Source: Methanobacteriota archaeon (GTDB lineage: Archaea; Thermoplasmatota; Poseidoniia; Poseidoniales; Thalassarchaeaceae). From it: DNA of 5,065 nucleotides. The DNA is taken from positions 19,457-24,521 of the forward strand of contig NZXM01000033.1 in NCBI GenBank assembly GCA_002701965.1. Reading direction: 5' to 3'. The notes beneath the pieces are model-generated. The model had not been told where the DNA came from. It saw only the letters and a program-made list of their open reading frames with translations, and did not search any database. Both the position numbers and the translations under genes were made by a program. Below, piece after piece: positions 1 to 5,065 of this stretch. Within the stretch, counting starts at the first letter, position 1, and the number at the start of each line of letters is the position of its first letter.

Positions 1-540
1 TTGGTGCGCAAAGTGGTCGAACTCAGTGGTTTGGCTTACACCGACCCTGCGCCATTTGATGCGACCTATTCTGGTCGAGATATCGTAAGAATGGGTGATG
101 GGGAATTGACTTTGGGCGAGGTCTTACTGAACCCTACGCGCATTTATGTCGACCCGGTGACTGATCTTATCGATGCATGTCGAGCCGGAGATGGACCCTG
201 TCCTGCGGATGCATTACACGGTATTTGCCATGTGACTGGAGGTGGCTTATCCAATCTATTGCGCCTGCATGATGAGCTTGGCTGGCACATTGAACACCCT
301 ATGCCGGTCCTGCCGGAGTTTGACTGGATTCAATCTACTGGAGGCATCACGGATCGTGAAATGGCTCGCACTTTCAACCTAGGCATGGGGATGGTTCTCG
401 TTGTTGAGGCCACCTACGCCGAGGTGGTTTGCGAATGGGTTGCGAACAGACTACTAGGAACACAAATCGTGGGTAAGGTACGCGACCATGGTCATCGTGT
501 AACACATGTCAATCCGGATATCGTTTTCGAGCACTACTGA
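1..540 (+). CDS. purM: Phosphoribosylformylglycinamidine cyclo-ligase (AIR synthetase), C-terminal half, cut by window edge
   Basis: PurM closes the imidazole ring, converting FGAM to AIR with ATP in de novo purine synthesis in the cytoplasm. The 179 codons match the C-terminal domain of the PurM/AIR synthase fold: LGEVLLNPTRIYV at about residues 38-50, the glycine-rich HVTGGG at 77-82, FDWIQ at 107-111, and the strongly conserved EMARTFNLGMGMVLVV at 120-135. PurM is usually about 330-350 residues, so the ATP-binding N-terminal half lies upstream of the window. The first codon, TTG, should not be read as a start: the opening LVRKVV matches the internal stretch that follows the SGLHSNG motif in family members. 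The frame is intact to a TGA stop. The next gene, trm1, begins 9 nt later, so the two are probably co-transcribed. The family call is very secure; only the 5' end is unknown. Confidence 0.95.
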   Translation: MVRKVVELSGLAYTDPAPFDATYSGRDIVRMGDGELTLGEVLLNPTRIYVDPVTDLIDACRAGDGPCPADALHGICHVTGGGLSNLLRLHDELGWHIEHPMPVLPEFDWIQSTGGITDREMARTFNLGMGMVLVVEATYAEVVCEWVANRLLGTQIVGKVRDHGHRVTHVNPDIVFEHY

Positions 541-545
541 GGTGA
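538..545 (+). promoter_or_regulatory. Shine-Dalgarno site of trm1, overlapping the purM stop
   Basis: TGAGGTGA lies 4 nt before the trm1 ATG at 550. GAGGTGA is a 7-nt match to the AGGAGGTGAT expected opposite the 16S rRNA 3' end. The first three bases are the purM stop codon, so termination of purM and initiation of trm1 occur at the same place. This fits translational coupling within one transcript and fixes the trm1 start. Confidence 0.7.
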
Positions 546-549
546 ACCG

Positions 550-1788
550 ATGACTGAGCCTGAAATCGTCCTAGAAGGACGAACTGAGCATCGTTTGCCT
601 CCAGCGAAAGAAGGTCGGTCGGATAAACAACTGGAGCGTCACGGGAAGGGGCCTGCTGATCGCGCTCATCGCTCCGCATTTCACAACCCTGCGATGGCAG
701 ATTGTCGTACTCGAAGCGTATTGTTGATGGATTACATGCTGGATGATGAATGGTTCAACAAACCGAAAATCTACACCATTGATGCATTGTGTGCCACTGG
801 TAGTCGGATCAATCGCTGGTTGACTGAATTGCCCAAAGAAAAAGCCGACAGATTGCATATCACCGGAGCGGATTTGGATCAAGAAGCACTGGAATATGCA
901 CAACAAAATTGTCCAGGGGTTGAATTCCGTAACGAAGATTCACGACAGGTCTTACTCTCATCTGGATGGCAATGGTTCGACATTGACCCGTTTGGCTCTC
1001 CCGTTCCATTCCTTGATTCCGCCATGCAATCGAGTGCTCGTCGGGCGGTCATGGAAATCACAGCCACTGATACGGCTGCTCTAACCGGTTCTTCGGCAAG
1101 GGCTTGTCTACGTCGCTACGGAGCCAAGATTCGTACGGACCAGATGGCGCACGATTCTGCGCTTAGGTTGCTGATGGCGACCGTTGCTCGAACTGCAGCA
1201 ACACACGATCGGTGTATCATTCCCCTGCTGTCTTCCTGGGACTCTCACCACATCCGGGTCTCAGTCAAAGTACATCGCTCGATTCAAGCGGCAAATGTGT
1301 TGGAAGATCAATTGGGATGGCGTGTGGCGATGCCTACAATTGAAGAGTTGCAAGCATCCTGTGAAGCTGGACTCCACCCACAAGGTAACGAAGGTGAGCA
1401 ACCCTTCTGCCTGCTGCCCTTCTCACATCCCATTCGACGAGATGACAGACGTATCTCAGGTCCATTGTGGACTGGTCCATTGTTCGACCAAGATGTGCTC
1501 GCTTCGATGACTGTTGAGCGAGCCGTTGCCCTTTCTGGCGATACAGCGGAACCAGCAGTTCGTCACTGGATGGATGAGTCCGAGTTGGCCACTGTACCTT
1601 CTCTCATCATTACCGATATGTTGCCCAAGTTCTGTGAAGTGACGGGACCTCCTAAGATTGTAGATTTGGTTACTGGCCTCAAAGAGGCTGGTTACAAAGC
1701 TGCAGTGGCCCGATGGGGAGCGCCAGCTATTCGTACGGATGCACCTTGGCCAATTGTTCTGAAAACAACTGAAGCTTGCTTCGATTAG
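550..1788 (+). CDS. trm1: tRNA (guanine(26)-N2)-dimethyltransferase Trm1
   Basis: Trm1 uses S-adenosylmethionine to make N2,N2-dimethylguanosine at tRNA position 26, at the hinge between the D and anticodon stems. Visible in order over 412 residues: FHNP at 44-47 (family FYNP), the SAM-binding loop DALCATGSR at 78-86, the acidic GADLD at 106-110, the catalytic-type motif DIDPFGSP at 144-151, TATDTAALTG at 171-180, ACLRRYGA at 185-192, PLLS at 225-228, and GPLWTGPL at 304-311 in the C-terminal domain. Length is normal for archaeal members. The ATG is supported by a strong Shine-Dalgarno site and the 9-nt gap to purM. Two oddities: the region before GPLWTG has no CxxC pairs, so a zinc finger seen in some relatives is absent, and the usual CHE after the RYGA motif reads AHD at 200-202. 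The gene's TAG stop overlaps the moaA stop on the other strand. Confidence 0.95.
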   Translation: MTEPEIVLEGRTEHRLPPAKEGRSDKQLERHGKGPADRAHRSAFHNPAMADCRTRSVLLMDYMLDDEWFNKPKIYTIDALCATGSRINRWLTELPKEKADRLHITGADLDQEALEYAQQNCPGVEFRNEDSRQVLLSSGWQWFDIDPFGSPVPFLDSAMQSSARRAVMEITATDTAALTGSSARACLRRYGAKIRTDQMAHDSALRLLMATVARTAATHDRCIIPLLSSWDSHHIRVSVKVHRSIQAANVLEDQLGWRVAMPTIEELQASCEAGLHPQGNEGEQPFCLLPFSHPIRRDDRRISGPLWTGPLFDQDVLASMTVERAVALSGDTAEPAVRHWMDESELATVPSLIITDMLPKFCEVTGPPKIVDLVTGLKEAGYKAAVARWGAPAIRTDAPWPIVLKTTEACFD

Positions 1789-2777
1789 CCACCGATAAAG
1801 GACATCTCGACACGAGGATGTACCGAAGTTTCCTCTGAACGAATTTCTGAATATCGATCTTCTCGAGACTCCCAGCATTCTTCAATCAGCCTGAGCAGTT
1901 CTGCATCACTCGCTCCCATCCGCATGGGTGTCAATAGATCGAGACCTTTGCTCGCAAACAAACAGGTGTACAGGTGGCCATCTGCTGAAAGGCGGGCTCG
2001 ACTGCAATCTCCACAGAAGGGTTCGGTCACACTGGTAATCAACCCAACTTCCCCGCCGTTCGGCAACTGATAGCGCTTGGCCACTTCGCCGGTCTTGGTC
2101 GCAGGTAGTGGGGTTAGGTGGTCGAATTGTTGACGAATTTCTGCAGCGGTAACCACATCTTCCATGGCCCAACCATTGGTCGTACCGACATCCATGAATT
2201 CGATGAATCGAACCGCAATATCCCGATTGGAAAATCGCTCTACAAGATCAAGTAGTTCGTCTTCGTTCGCATTTTTCTTGACCACGGTGTTGATTTTGAT
2301 TGGCCCCAGTCCAACAGATTCTGCGGCCTCAATTCCGGCAAGGACCGCAGCAACGGTATGTCCGGAATCTGTAATCGCTGCGAAGGTTGCTTCATCCAAG
2401 GCATCCAAACTCACAGTGACCCTGTCGAGACCTGCGGCCGAAAGTGCGGGTGCGTAACGGGGCAACAGTACACCGTTGGTCGTCATTGCAATCTCAACAT
2501 CCCGCAATGCAAGCCTAGAGATGAGTTGATCCAGATTCCGCCGCAACAATGGCTCACCACCAGACAGGCGAATCTTTTCGACACCCAGTGAAATGAATAA
2601 TCCAGCCAAGCGATCGATTTCTTCGTAGGAGAGAATTTCATCTTTGTTGAGAAATGCAAAATCGCTACCAAACACTTCTCGAGGCATGCAGTATCTACAC
2701 CGCATGTTGCATCGATCTGTTACGGAGATTCGTAAATCCCGCAGGGGGCGCCCGAGTGTATCCCTCAACGCTCCCAT
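1785..2777 (-). CDS. moaA: GTP 3',8-cyclase MoaA (radical SAM, molybdenum cofactor biosynthesis)
   Basis: MoaA carries out the first step of molybdopterin synthesis, the radical SAM conversion of GTP to 3',8-cyclo-7,8-dihydro-GTP, which MoaC then processes. From the chosen start the protein has 330 residues, close to the usual 325-340. The N-terminal radical SAM cluster motif CX3CX2C is C23, C27, C30, followed by SGGEP at 72-76. The second 4Fe-4S cluster, specific to MoaA, is held by C255, C258 and C272 in EPFCGDC...YTC, next to the arginine-rich GTP-binding stretch SRARL. The protein ends in the conserved double glycine (FIGG), so the catalytic tail is intact. An ATG at 2858 would add 27 residues encoded by a GC palindrome and intergenic DNA. 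The start at 2777 is preferred because it follows GGGGAGGAC and begins at the family's conserved LRDTLGRPLRDLRISVTDRC. No other moa, moe or mob gene is in the window. Confidence 0.96.
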   Translation of the reverse strand: MGALRDTLGRPLRDLRISVTDRCNMRCRYCMPREVFGSDFAFLNKDEILSYEEIDRLAGLFISLGVEKIRLSGGEPLLRRNLDQLISRLALRDVEIAMTTNGVLLPRYAPALSAAGLDRVTVSLDALDEATFAAITDSGHTVAAVLAGIEAAESVGLGPIKINTVVKKNANEDELLDLVERFSNRDIAVRFIEFMDVGTTNGWAMEDVVTAAEIRQQFDHLTPLPATKTGEVAKRYQLPNGGEVGLITSVTEPFCGDCSRARLSADGHLYTCLFASKGLDLLTPMRMGASDAELLRLIEECWESREDRYSEIRSEETSVHPRVEMSFIGG

Positions 2778-2788
2778 GTCCTCCCCTT
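2778..2788 (-). promoter_or_regulatory. Shine-Dalgarno-like site of moaA
   Basis: On the minus strand AAGGGGAGGAC directly precedes the ATG at 2777. GGAGG can pair with the 16S 3' end, although the spacing of about 2 nt is short. It supports the inner start over the one at 2858, which has no such site. Confidence 0.5.
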
Positions 2789-2836
2789 GCACATGGAACT
2801 GGTAACAGTTTCTAACTTGGATTGACCGAACAAAAC

Positions 2837-2858
2837 GTGGGGGTCCCGGGCCCCCCAC
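2837..2858. repeat. GC-rich palindrome between the divergent genes
   Basis: Arms GTGGGGG (2837-2843) and CCCCCAC (2852-2858) are perfect inverted repeats. The inner 8 bases contain a further CCC/GGG pairing, giving a near-perfect 22-bp palindrome with one mismatched pair. It stands out in an otherwise AT-leaning intergenic region. It could be an operator, a hairpin in the moaA 5' leader, or a transcription barrier between divergent promoters. It is followed by TTTT only on one side and is not a typical terminator. Confidence 0.65.
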
Positions 2859-2864
2859 ATTTTC

Positions 2865-2880
2865 ACTTGATATAGCAAGT
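2865..2880. promoter_or_regulatory. TATA-like element inside an inverted repeat; probable promoter of the secreted-protein gene
   Basis: ACTTGATATAGCAAGT has 5-bp inverted arms (ACTTG/CAAGT) around an ATATAG core. The core centre is about 26 nt before the ATG at 2898, the spacing expected of an archaeal TATA box for a leaderless or near-leaderless transcript. No Shine-Dalgarno site precedes that ATG, which fits. Read on the minus strand, the same core (CTATAT) could also serve moaA with a leader of about 65-70 nt that would begin in the GC palindrome. Both assignments are inference. Confidence 0.45.
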
Positions 2881-2897
2881 CGAACAAAATATTGTTG

Positions 2898-4322
2898 ATG
2901 TTAGGAAAACGTACATACTGCATATTGGGAACAATGCTGCTCGCCATAGCCACCTTAGGCTCGGGCGTCTCAGCTGAACAGAGTAACGAACGATTGTCTG
3001 ACTTGGAGGATTTAGGTATCCTCGAGCTCAGCATGGATGACGGGGTGATCGAAGCGATGGTGACCACGGATGCTTTTCTTACATTCATGAATTCGGATGA
3101 GGCCGCCTTGTTGGTCATTGAATCCATCGACATGAATGTTGGATTGTCTGATGAAGGTGAATTGGAACTGACTGAAATCGACATTGGTGTCGGTGAAGAG
3201 CAATCCGATGAAATTGCAGTTACACTACGTTTGAGCGATGAACTGGTGGAGTTGTTGCAGGATGAAGATTTGGATTCTGAAGATTTGCTGCGCGAACTTG
3301 GATTCGGTGATGACTTGGGCTTGGACGATTTCAATCCTGAAGTGGCAGACGATTATTGGCACTCTCGTACCTATTGGGCGGATGAAGCTTACCAGGTACG
3401 CGGTAGTCAGGCCGACTATGATGCTGTCATGGATTCCGAAGAGCCTGAAGAAGAATTCTACCGTGTCTTAGAAGAATTCGAAGAGAACTACGATGAGCGC
3501 ATCGAAGATACCTTTGGTGCGCGCCTACACTGGGCGGATGAAGCCTACCAGATCCGCGGTAGTCAAGCTGATTACGACCGTGTGATGGATGCCGAAGAGC
3601 CTGCAGATGAATTCTACAATATCTATGAAGAAGTCATGCAAGATTGGGAATCTGAAGAAGAAGAGCATTGGGTCGAAGAGAATGAGTCGGATGTTCTAGA
3701 CCGCGAACAATGCGAATGTGGTACCCTTCGTGGTGTATTCACACTCGATGAAAATGGAAATGGTACCATGCGCGGGTTGGTGTACAACGATGACGGTGAA
3801 GTCATTTCCAGTATGTGGGGTCAGTTCGATGCGGACGGATTCGCACACGGACTTGGTGGGGCAGACAATCAAACCGATGTGAAGTGGAAGGCTGTTCACG
3901 AAGACGGTCGCTTCACAGGTCTTTGGAAAATGATCAACGAATCTGACACTACTCAAGGAGTTCTGAAGGGACTTTACGAAGTCAACGAAACCGGCGACAG
4001 TGGTGTCTTCAAGGGCAAGTGGAAGGTCAGTGGCTGTGAGCATATGCCCGAGGATGTTGACGGACCTGACATGGACGAGGTCCGCCCACGACACGCACCA
4101 ATCAAGGTTGATGCTGATCGGATCGATACTCGACCCATGGACATCACACCCAAGCAAAAGCCACTGATGGAAAAGCTGAGTGACGTCATGGATGAGCCAC
4201 TCGTTGAGGATGAAAATGGGGCCATTGTGGACATCGGCGATGCTGCTGCCGGTTCGACACTGGGGACCATCGCACTTCTCGGTGCAGGCTTCATTCGCCG
4301 CCGAATCACTGGCGGCCTTTGA
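2898..4322 (+). CDS. Acidic secreted, probably membrane-anchored surface protein with internal repeats; function unknown
   Basis: I do not recognise a family for this 474-residue protein. A signal peptide is clear: basic GKR at 3-5, a hydrophobic core, and likely cleavage after VSA (residue 26). Residues 27-150 are strongly acidic with no recognisable motif. Residues 160-250 contain two copies of a unit starting WADEAYQ(V/I)RGSQADYD, 52 residues apart (W160, W212). Residues 272-380 are a glycine/aromatic repeat domain with about five GxxxGx(F/Y/W)-like motifs (GTLRGVF, GTMRGLV, GRFTGLW, GVLKGLY, GVFKGKW), bracketed by C272/C274 and C380. Five N-x-S/T sequons lie at 262, 288, 324, 347 and 363. 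After a linker, a hydrophobic stretch at about 449-466 is followed by RRR at 467-469, so a C-terminal anchor is likely. An in-frame TTG at 2892 would add two residues; ATG 2898 is preferred from the TATA spacing. ATG 2934 would lose the basic part of the signal peptide. The gene has its own promoter and terminator and appears monocistronic. Confidence 0.85.
   Translation: MLGKRTYCILGTMLLAIATLGSGVSAEQSNERLSDLEDLGILELSMDDGVIEAMVTTDAFLTFMNSDEAALLVIESIDMNVGLSDEGELELTEIDIGVGEEQSDEIAVTLRLSDELVELLQDEDLDSEDLLRELGFGDDLGLDDFNPEVADDYWHSRTYWADEAYQVRGSQADYDAVMDSEEPEEEFYRVLEEFEENYDERIEDTFGARLHWADEAYQIRGSQADYDRVMDAEEPADEFYNIYEEVMQDWESEEEEHWVEENESDVLDREQCECGTLRGVFTLDENGNGTMRGLVYNDDGEVISSMWGQFDADGFAHGLGGADNQTDVKWKAVHEDGRFTGLWKMINESDTTQGVLKGLYEVNETGDSGVFKGKWKVSGCEHMPEDVDGPDMDEVRPRHAPIKVDADRIDTRPMDITPKQKPLMEKLSDVMDEPLVEDENGAIVDIGDAAAGSTLGTIALLGAGFIRRRITGGL
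3375..3617 (+). repeat. Two in-frame 156-bp-spaced direct repeats in the secreted-protein gene
   Basis: The core units at 3375-3461 and 3531-3617 (29 codons each) match at 73 of 87 bases and 24 of 29 residues. The period is 156 bp (52 codons). About half of the base differences are synonymous, so the duplication is not recent and the protein sequence appears constrained. The remaining 23 codons of each period are less similar, both rich in Glu and Asp. Confidence 0.9.
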
Positions 4323-4361
4323 GCCAGTCATTGGATTGTAAACCACTAGGATGACACACAA

Positions 4362-4406
4362 GCCCTCAGCAGGCGCCTTCGGGTGCCTGCTGGGGGCCTT
4401 TTTTTT
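4362..4406 (+). terminator. Hairpin plus T-tract terminator after the secreted-protein gene
   Basis: A 16-bp stem pairs 4362-4377 with 4382-4397, including two G-U pairs, and is closed by a TTCG loop inside C(UUCG)G, the very stable tetraloop. Eight consecutive T residues follow at 4399-4406. It sits 39 nt after the stop codon at 4322 and before nfuA. In Bacteria this would be a textbook intrinsic terminator. In Archaea the T-tract alone can end transcription and the stem may protect the 3' end. Confidence 0.9.
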
Positions 4407-4421
4407 GTTTCAATGGACACA

Positions 4422-4430
4422 CATATTCAA
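4422..4430 (+). promoter_or_regulatory. Possible TATA-like promoter element of nfuA
   Basis: CATATTCAA lies between the terminator and nfuA, about 40 nt before the ATG at 4467. At archaeal spacing it would start transcription near 4450, leaving a short leader that includes the ribosome-binding site. It is a weak match, based only on AT content and position. Confidence 0.25.
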
Positions 4431-4455
4431 AGAGCAGCGGCCACACCCCGTAACC

Positions 4456-4463
4456 AAGGGGAT
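4456..4463 (+). promoter_or_regulatory. Shine-Dalgarno-like site of nfuA
   Basis: AAGGGGAT ends 3 nt before the ATG at 4467 and is a partial match to the expected GGAGGTGAT. It helps choose this ATG over the in-frame ATG at 4413 and the GTG at 4383, which lies inside the terminator stem. CCCC at 4446-4449 could pair with its GGGG, but the stem would be only 4 bp. Confidence 0.4.
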
Positions 4464-4466
4464 TCC

Positions 4467-5030
4467 ATGCTGACCATCACCGACCTGGCCAAGGAGAAGT
4501 TGGCAGGCTTTGCTGCGCAAGCAGATGATGCAGATGTCTTGGTGCTTCGAGTCGCAATTGTTGGCCGGGGTGCGAATGGATTCCAATATGACTTGCAATT
4601 GGTGTCAAAATCAGATACACCTGAGGACGATGTGACTTGTGAAGTCGATGATGTCGTGGTCTCCATTGCAGCCAAGAGTGCTGTACACATGGATGGTGCC
4701 ACACTAGATTTCAAGGAGAGTTTGATGGGTGGAGGGTTCCACTTTGACAACCCCAATCCGATGTGGGCAGACCCTGTCGAAAAGGCAGTGGCGGAAGTCA
4801 TCGAGAGCAAGGTCAACCCTGCGGTTGCATCACACGGTGGTGTCGTGAGTTTGGTTGGGATTGATGATAGCAAGGTCGTCATCTCCTTTGGTGGCGGTTG
4901 CCAAGGCTGTGGCATGGCTGATGTCACCCTCAAGCAGGGCATTGAGGTCATGATCATGGATGAGGTCGAGGGCATTACCGGTGTGGTCGATGTGACTGAC
5001 CATGCTGCAGGAACCAACCCGTTCTACTGA
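4467..5030 (+). CDS. nfuA: NfuA-type Fe-S cluster carrier (degenerate A-type domain plus NifU-like domain)
   Basis: NfuA binds a 4Fe-4S cluster across a dimer interface and passes it to apo-enzymes in the cytoplasm. The 187 residues compare well with the 191 of E. coli NfuA. Residues 1 to about 95 form an A-type (IscA/SufA-like) domain, with MLTITDLAKEKL at the start and GGGFHFDNPNP at 88-98 where IscA proteins have a similar turn. The three cluster-binding cysteines of true A-type proteins are missing, as in other NfuA proteins. Residues about 103-180 are the NifU-like domain: VNPAVASHGG at 116-125, the cluster motif FGGGCQGC with C145 and C148, DVTLKQGIE at 152-160, and ITGVVDVTDH at 170-179. 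The start is set by homology and by AAGGGGAT just upstream; longer in-frame starts would run back through the terminator. It appears to be transcribed alone. Confidence 0.93.
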   Translation: MLTITDLAKEKLAGFAAQADDADVLVLRVAIVGRGANGFQYDLQLVSKSDTPEDDVTCEVDDVVVSIAAKSAVHMDGATLDFKESLMGGGFHFDNPNPMWADPVEKAVAEVIESKVNPAVASHGGVVSLVGIDDSKVVISFGGGCQGCGMADVTLKQGIEVMIMDEVEGITGVVDVTDHAAGTNPFY

Positions 5031-5065
5031 TTGATTTCTAAATTCATATTGCCATCTGATTTTAG

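Larger units (their letters stand above)
2827..2889. repeat. 9-bp direct repeat flanking the divergent promoter region
   Basis: CGAACAAAA occurs at 2827-2835 and again at 2881-2889, 54 bp apart start to start. The two copies flank both palindromes between moaA and the secreted-protein gene. A short repeat like this can arise by chance, but the position is suggestive of a regulator site. No function can be assigned from sequence. Confidence 0.4.

Noticed and set aside
1..3. TTG at position 1 as a true start codon
   Set aside because: The encoded sequence begins in the middle of PurM, so the gene is cut by the window edge rather than starting there.
2778..2858. 27-residue N-terminal extension of MoaA from the ATG at 2858
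   Set aside because: The extension would be translated from the GC palindrome (GGPGPP) and lacks family similarity; the ATG at 2777 has a purine-rich site and gives the normal MoaA length.
2765..3334. 189-codon open frame on the minus strand, very rich in serine and lysine
   Set aside because: It is antisense to the acidic N-terminal region of the secreted protein; the Ser-rich composition is the expected reverse reading of GAT/GAA-rich codons. It also overlaps the moaA start and has no ribosome-binding site.
3696..4361. 221-codon open frame on the minus strand
   Set aside because: It lies wholly opposite the secreted-protein gene, shows no recognisable motif, and has no conserved context; treated as a shadow frame.
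4383..4466. Longer NfuA from GTG 4383 or ATG 4413
   Set aside because: GTG 4383 lies in the terminator stem and the extra residues are not part of the NfuA family; ATG 4467 starts exactly at the conserved domain.
4427..5017. 196-codon open frame on the minus strand rich in Ser, Thr and Pro
   Set aside because: Antisense to nfuA, whose family motifs are unambiguous; composition is typical of a reverse-frame artefact.
1785..5030. A functional gene cluster linking MoaA, the surface protein and NfuA as a new Fe-S or Moco system
   Set aside because: The genes are on different strands with separate promoters and a strong terminator; only the general fact that MoaA needs Fe-S clusters connects them. 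Conserved gene order in relatives would be needed to revive this.
1..5065. Search by eye for CRISPR repeats, tRNA or rRNA genes, insertion-sequence ends or toxin-antitoxin pairs
   Set aside because: No regularly spaced repeats, cloverleaf-like or rRNA-like segment, transposase or terminal inverted repeats were seen; nearly all sequence is taken by five genes.

Overview
The window most likely comes from an archaeon, with marine Euryarchaeota (Poseidoniales / Marine Group II type) as the best guess from protein content alone. The main evidence is a Trm1-family tRNA guanine-26 dimethyltransferase, which is typical of Archaea and eukaryotes and rare in Bacteria. A TATA-like element about 26 nt upstream of a start codon that has no Shine-Dalgarno site, and an acidic secreted protein rich in N-glycosylation sequons, also fit. 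Two features look more bacterial: a hairpin/T-tract terminator with a C(UUCG)G loop, and a NfuA with the two-domain layout best known from gammaproteobacteria. The lineage call is therefore moderate. Base composition is close to even by eye, with no obvious compositional island.

Layout: (1) positions 1-540 hold the 3' half of purM (purine synthesis), cut by the window edge. It is followed after 9 nt by trm1 (550-1788), probably on the same transcript. (2) trm1 converges on moaA (GTP 3',8-cyclase, first step of molybdenum cofactor synthesis, minus strand 1785-2777), and their stop codons overlap by 4 nt. (3) A 120-bp divergent intergenic region (2778-2897) separates moaA from the next gene. 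It holds a strong GC palindrome, a second palindrome with a TATA core, and a flanking 9-bp direct repeat. (4) A 474-residue acidic exported protein (2898-4322) has a signal peptide, a duplicated 52-residue acidic unit, a glycine/aromatic repeat domain bracketed by cysteines, and a C-terminal hydrophobic segment ending in RRR. I recognise no family for it. (5) After a strong terminator (4362-4406), nfuA (4467-5030) encodes an Fe-S cluster carrier. The last 35 bases are AT-rich and show no gene.

Functionally this is mostly housekeeping: purine synthesis, tRNA modification, Moco synthesis and Fe-S assembly. There is no evidence of a mobile element, CRISPR array, defence island or RNA gene. MoaA carries two 4Fe-4S clusters and NfuA delivers such clusters, but they are in separate transcription units and the proximity may be chance. 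The least explained parts are the surface protein and the palindromic divergent promoter region. I do not see a clear new multi-gene system.
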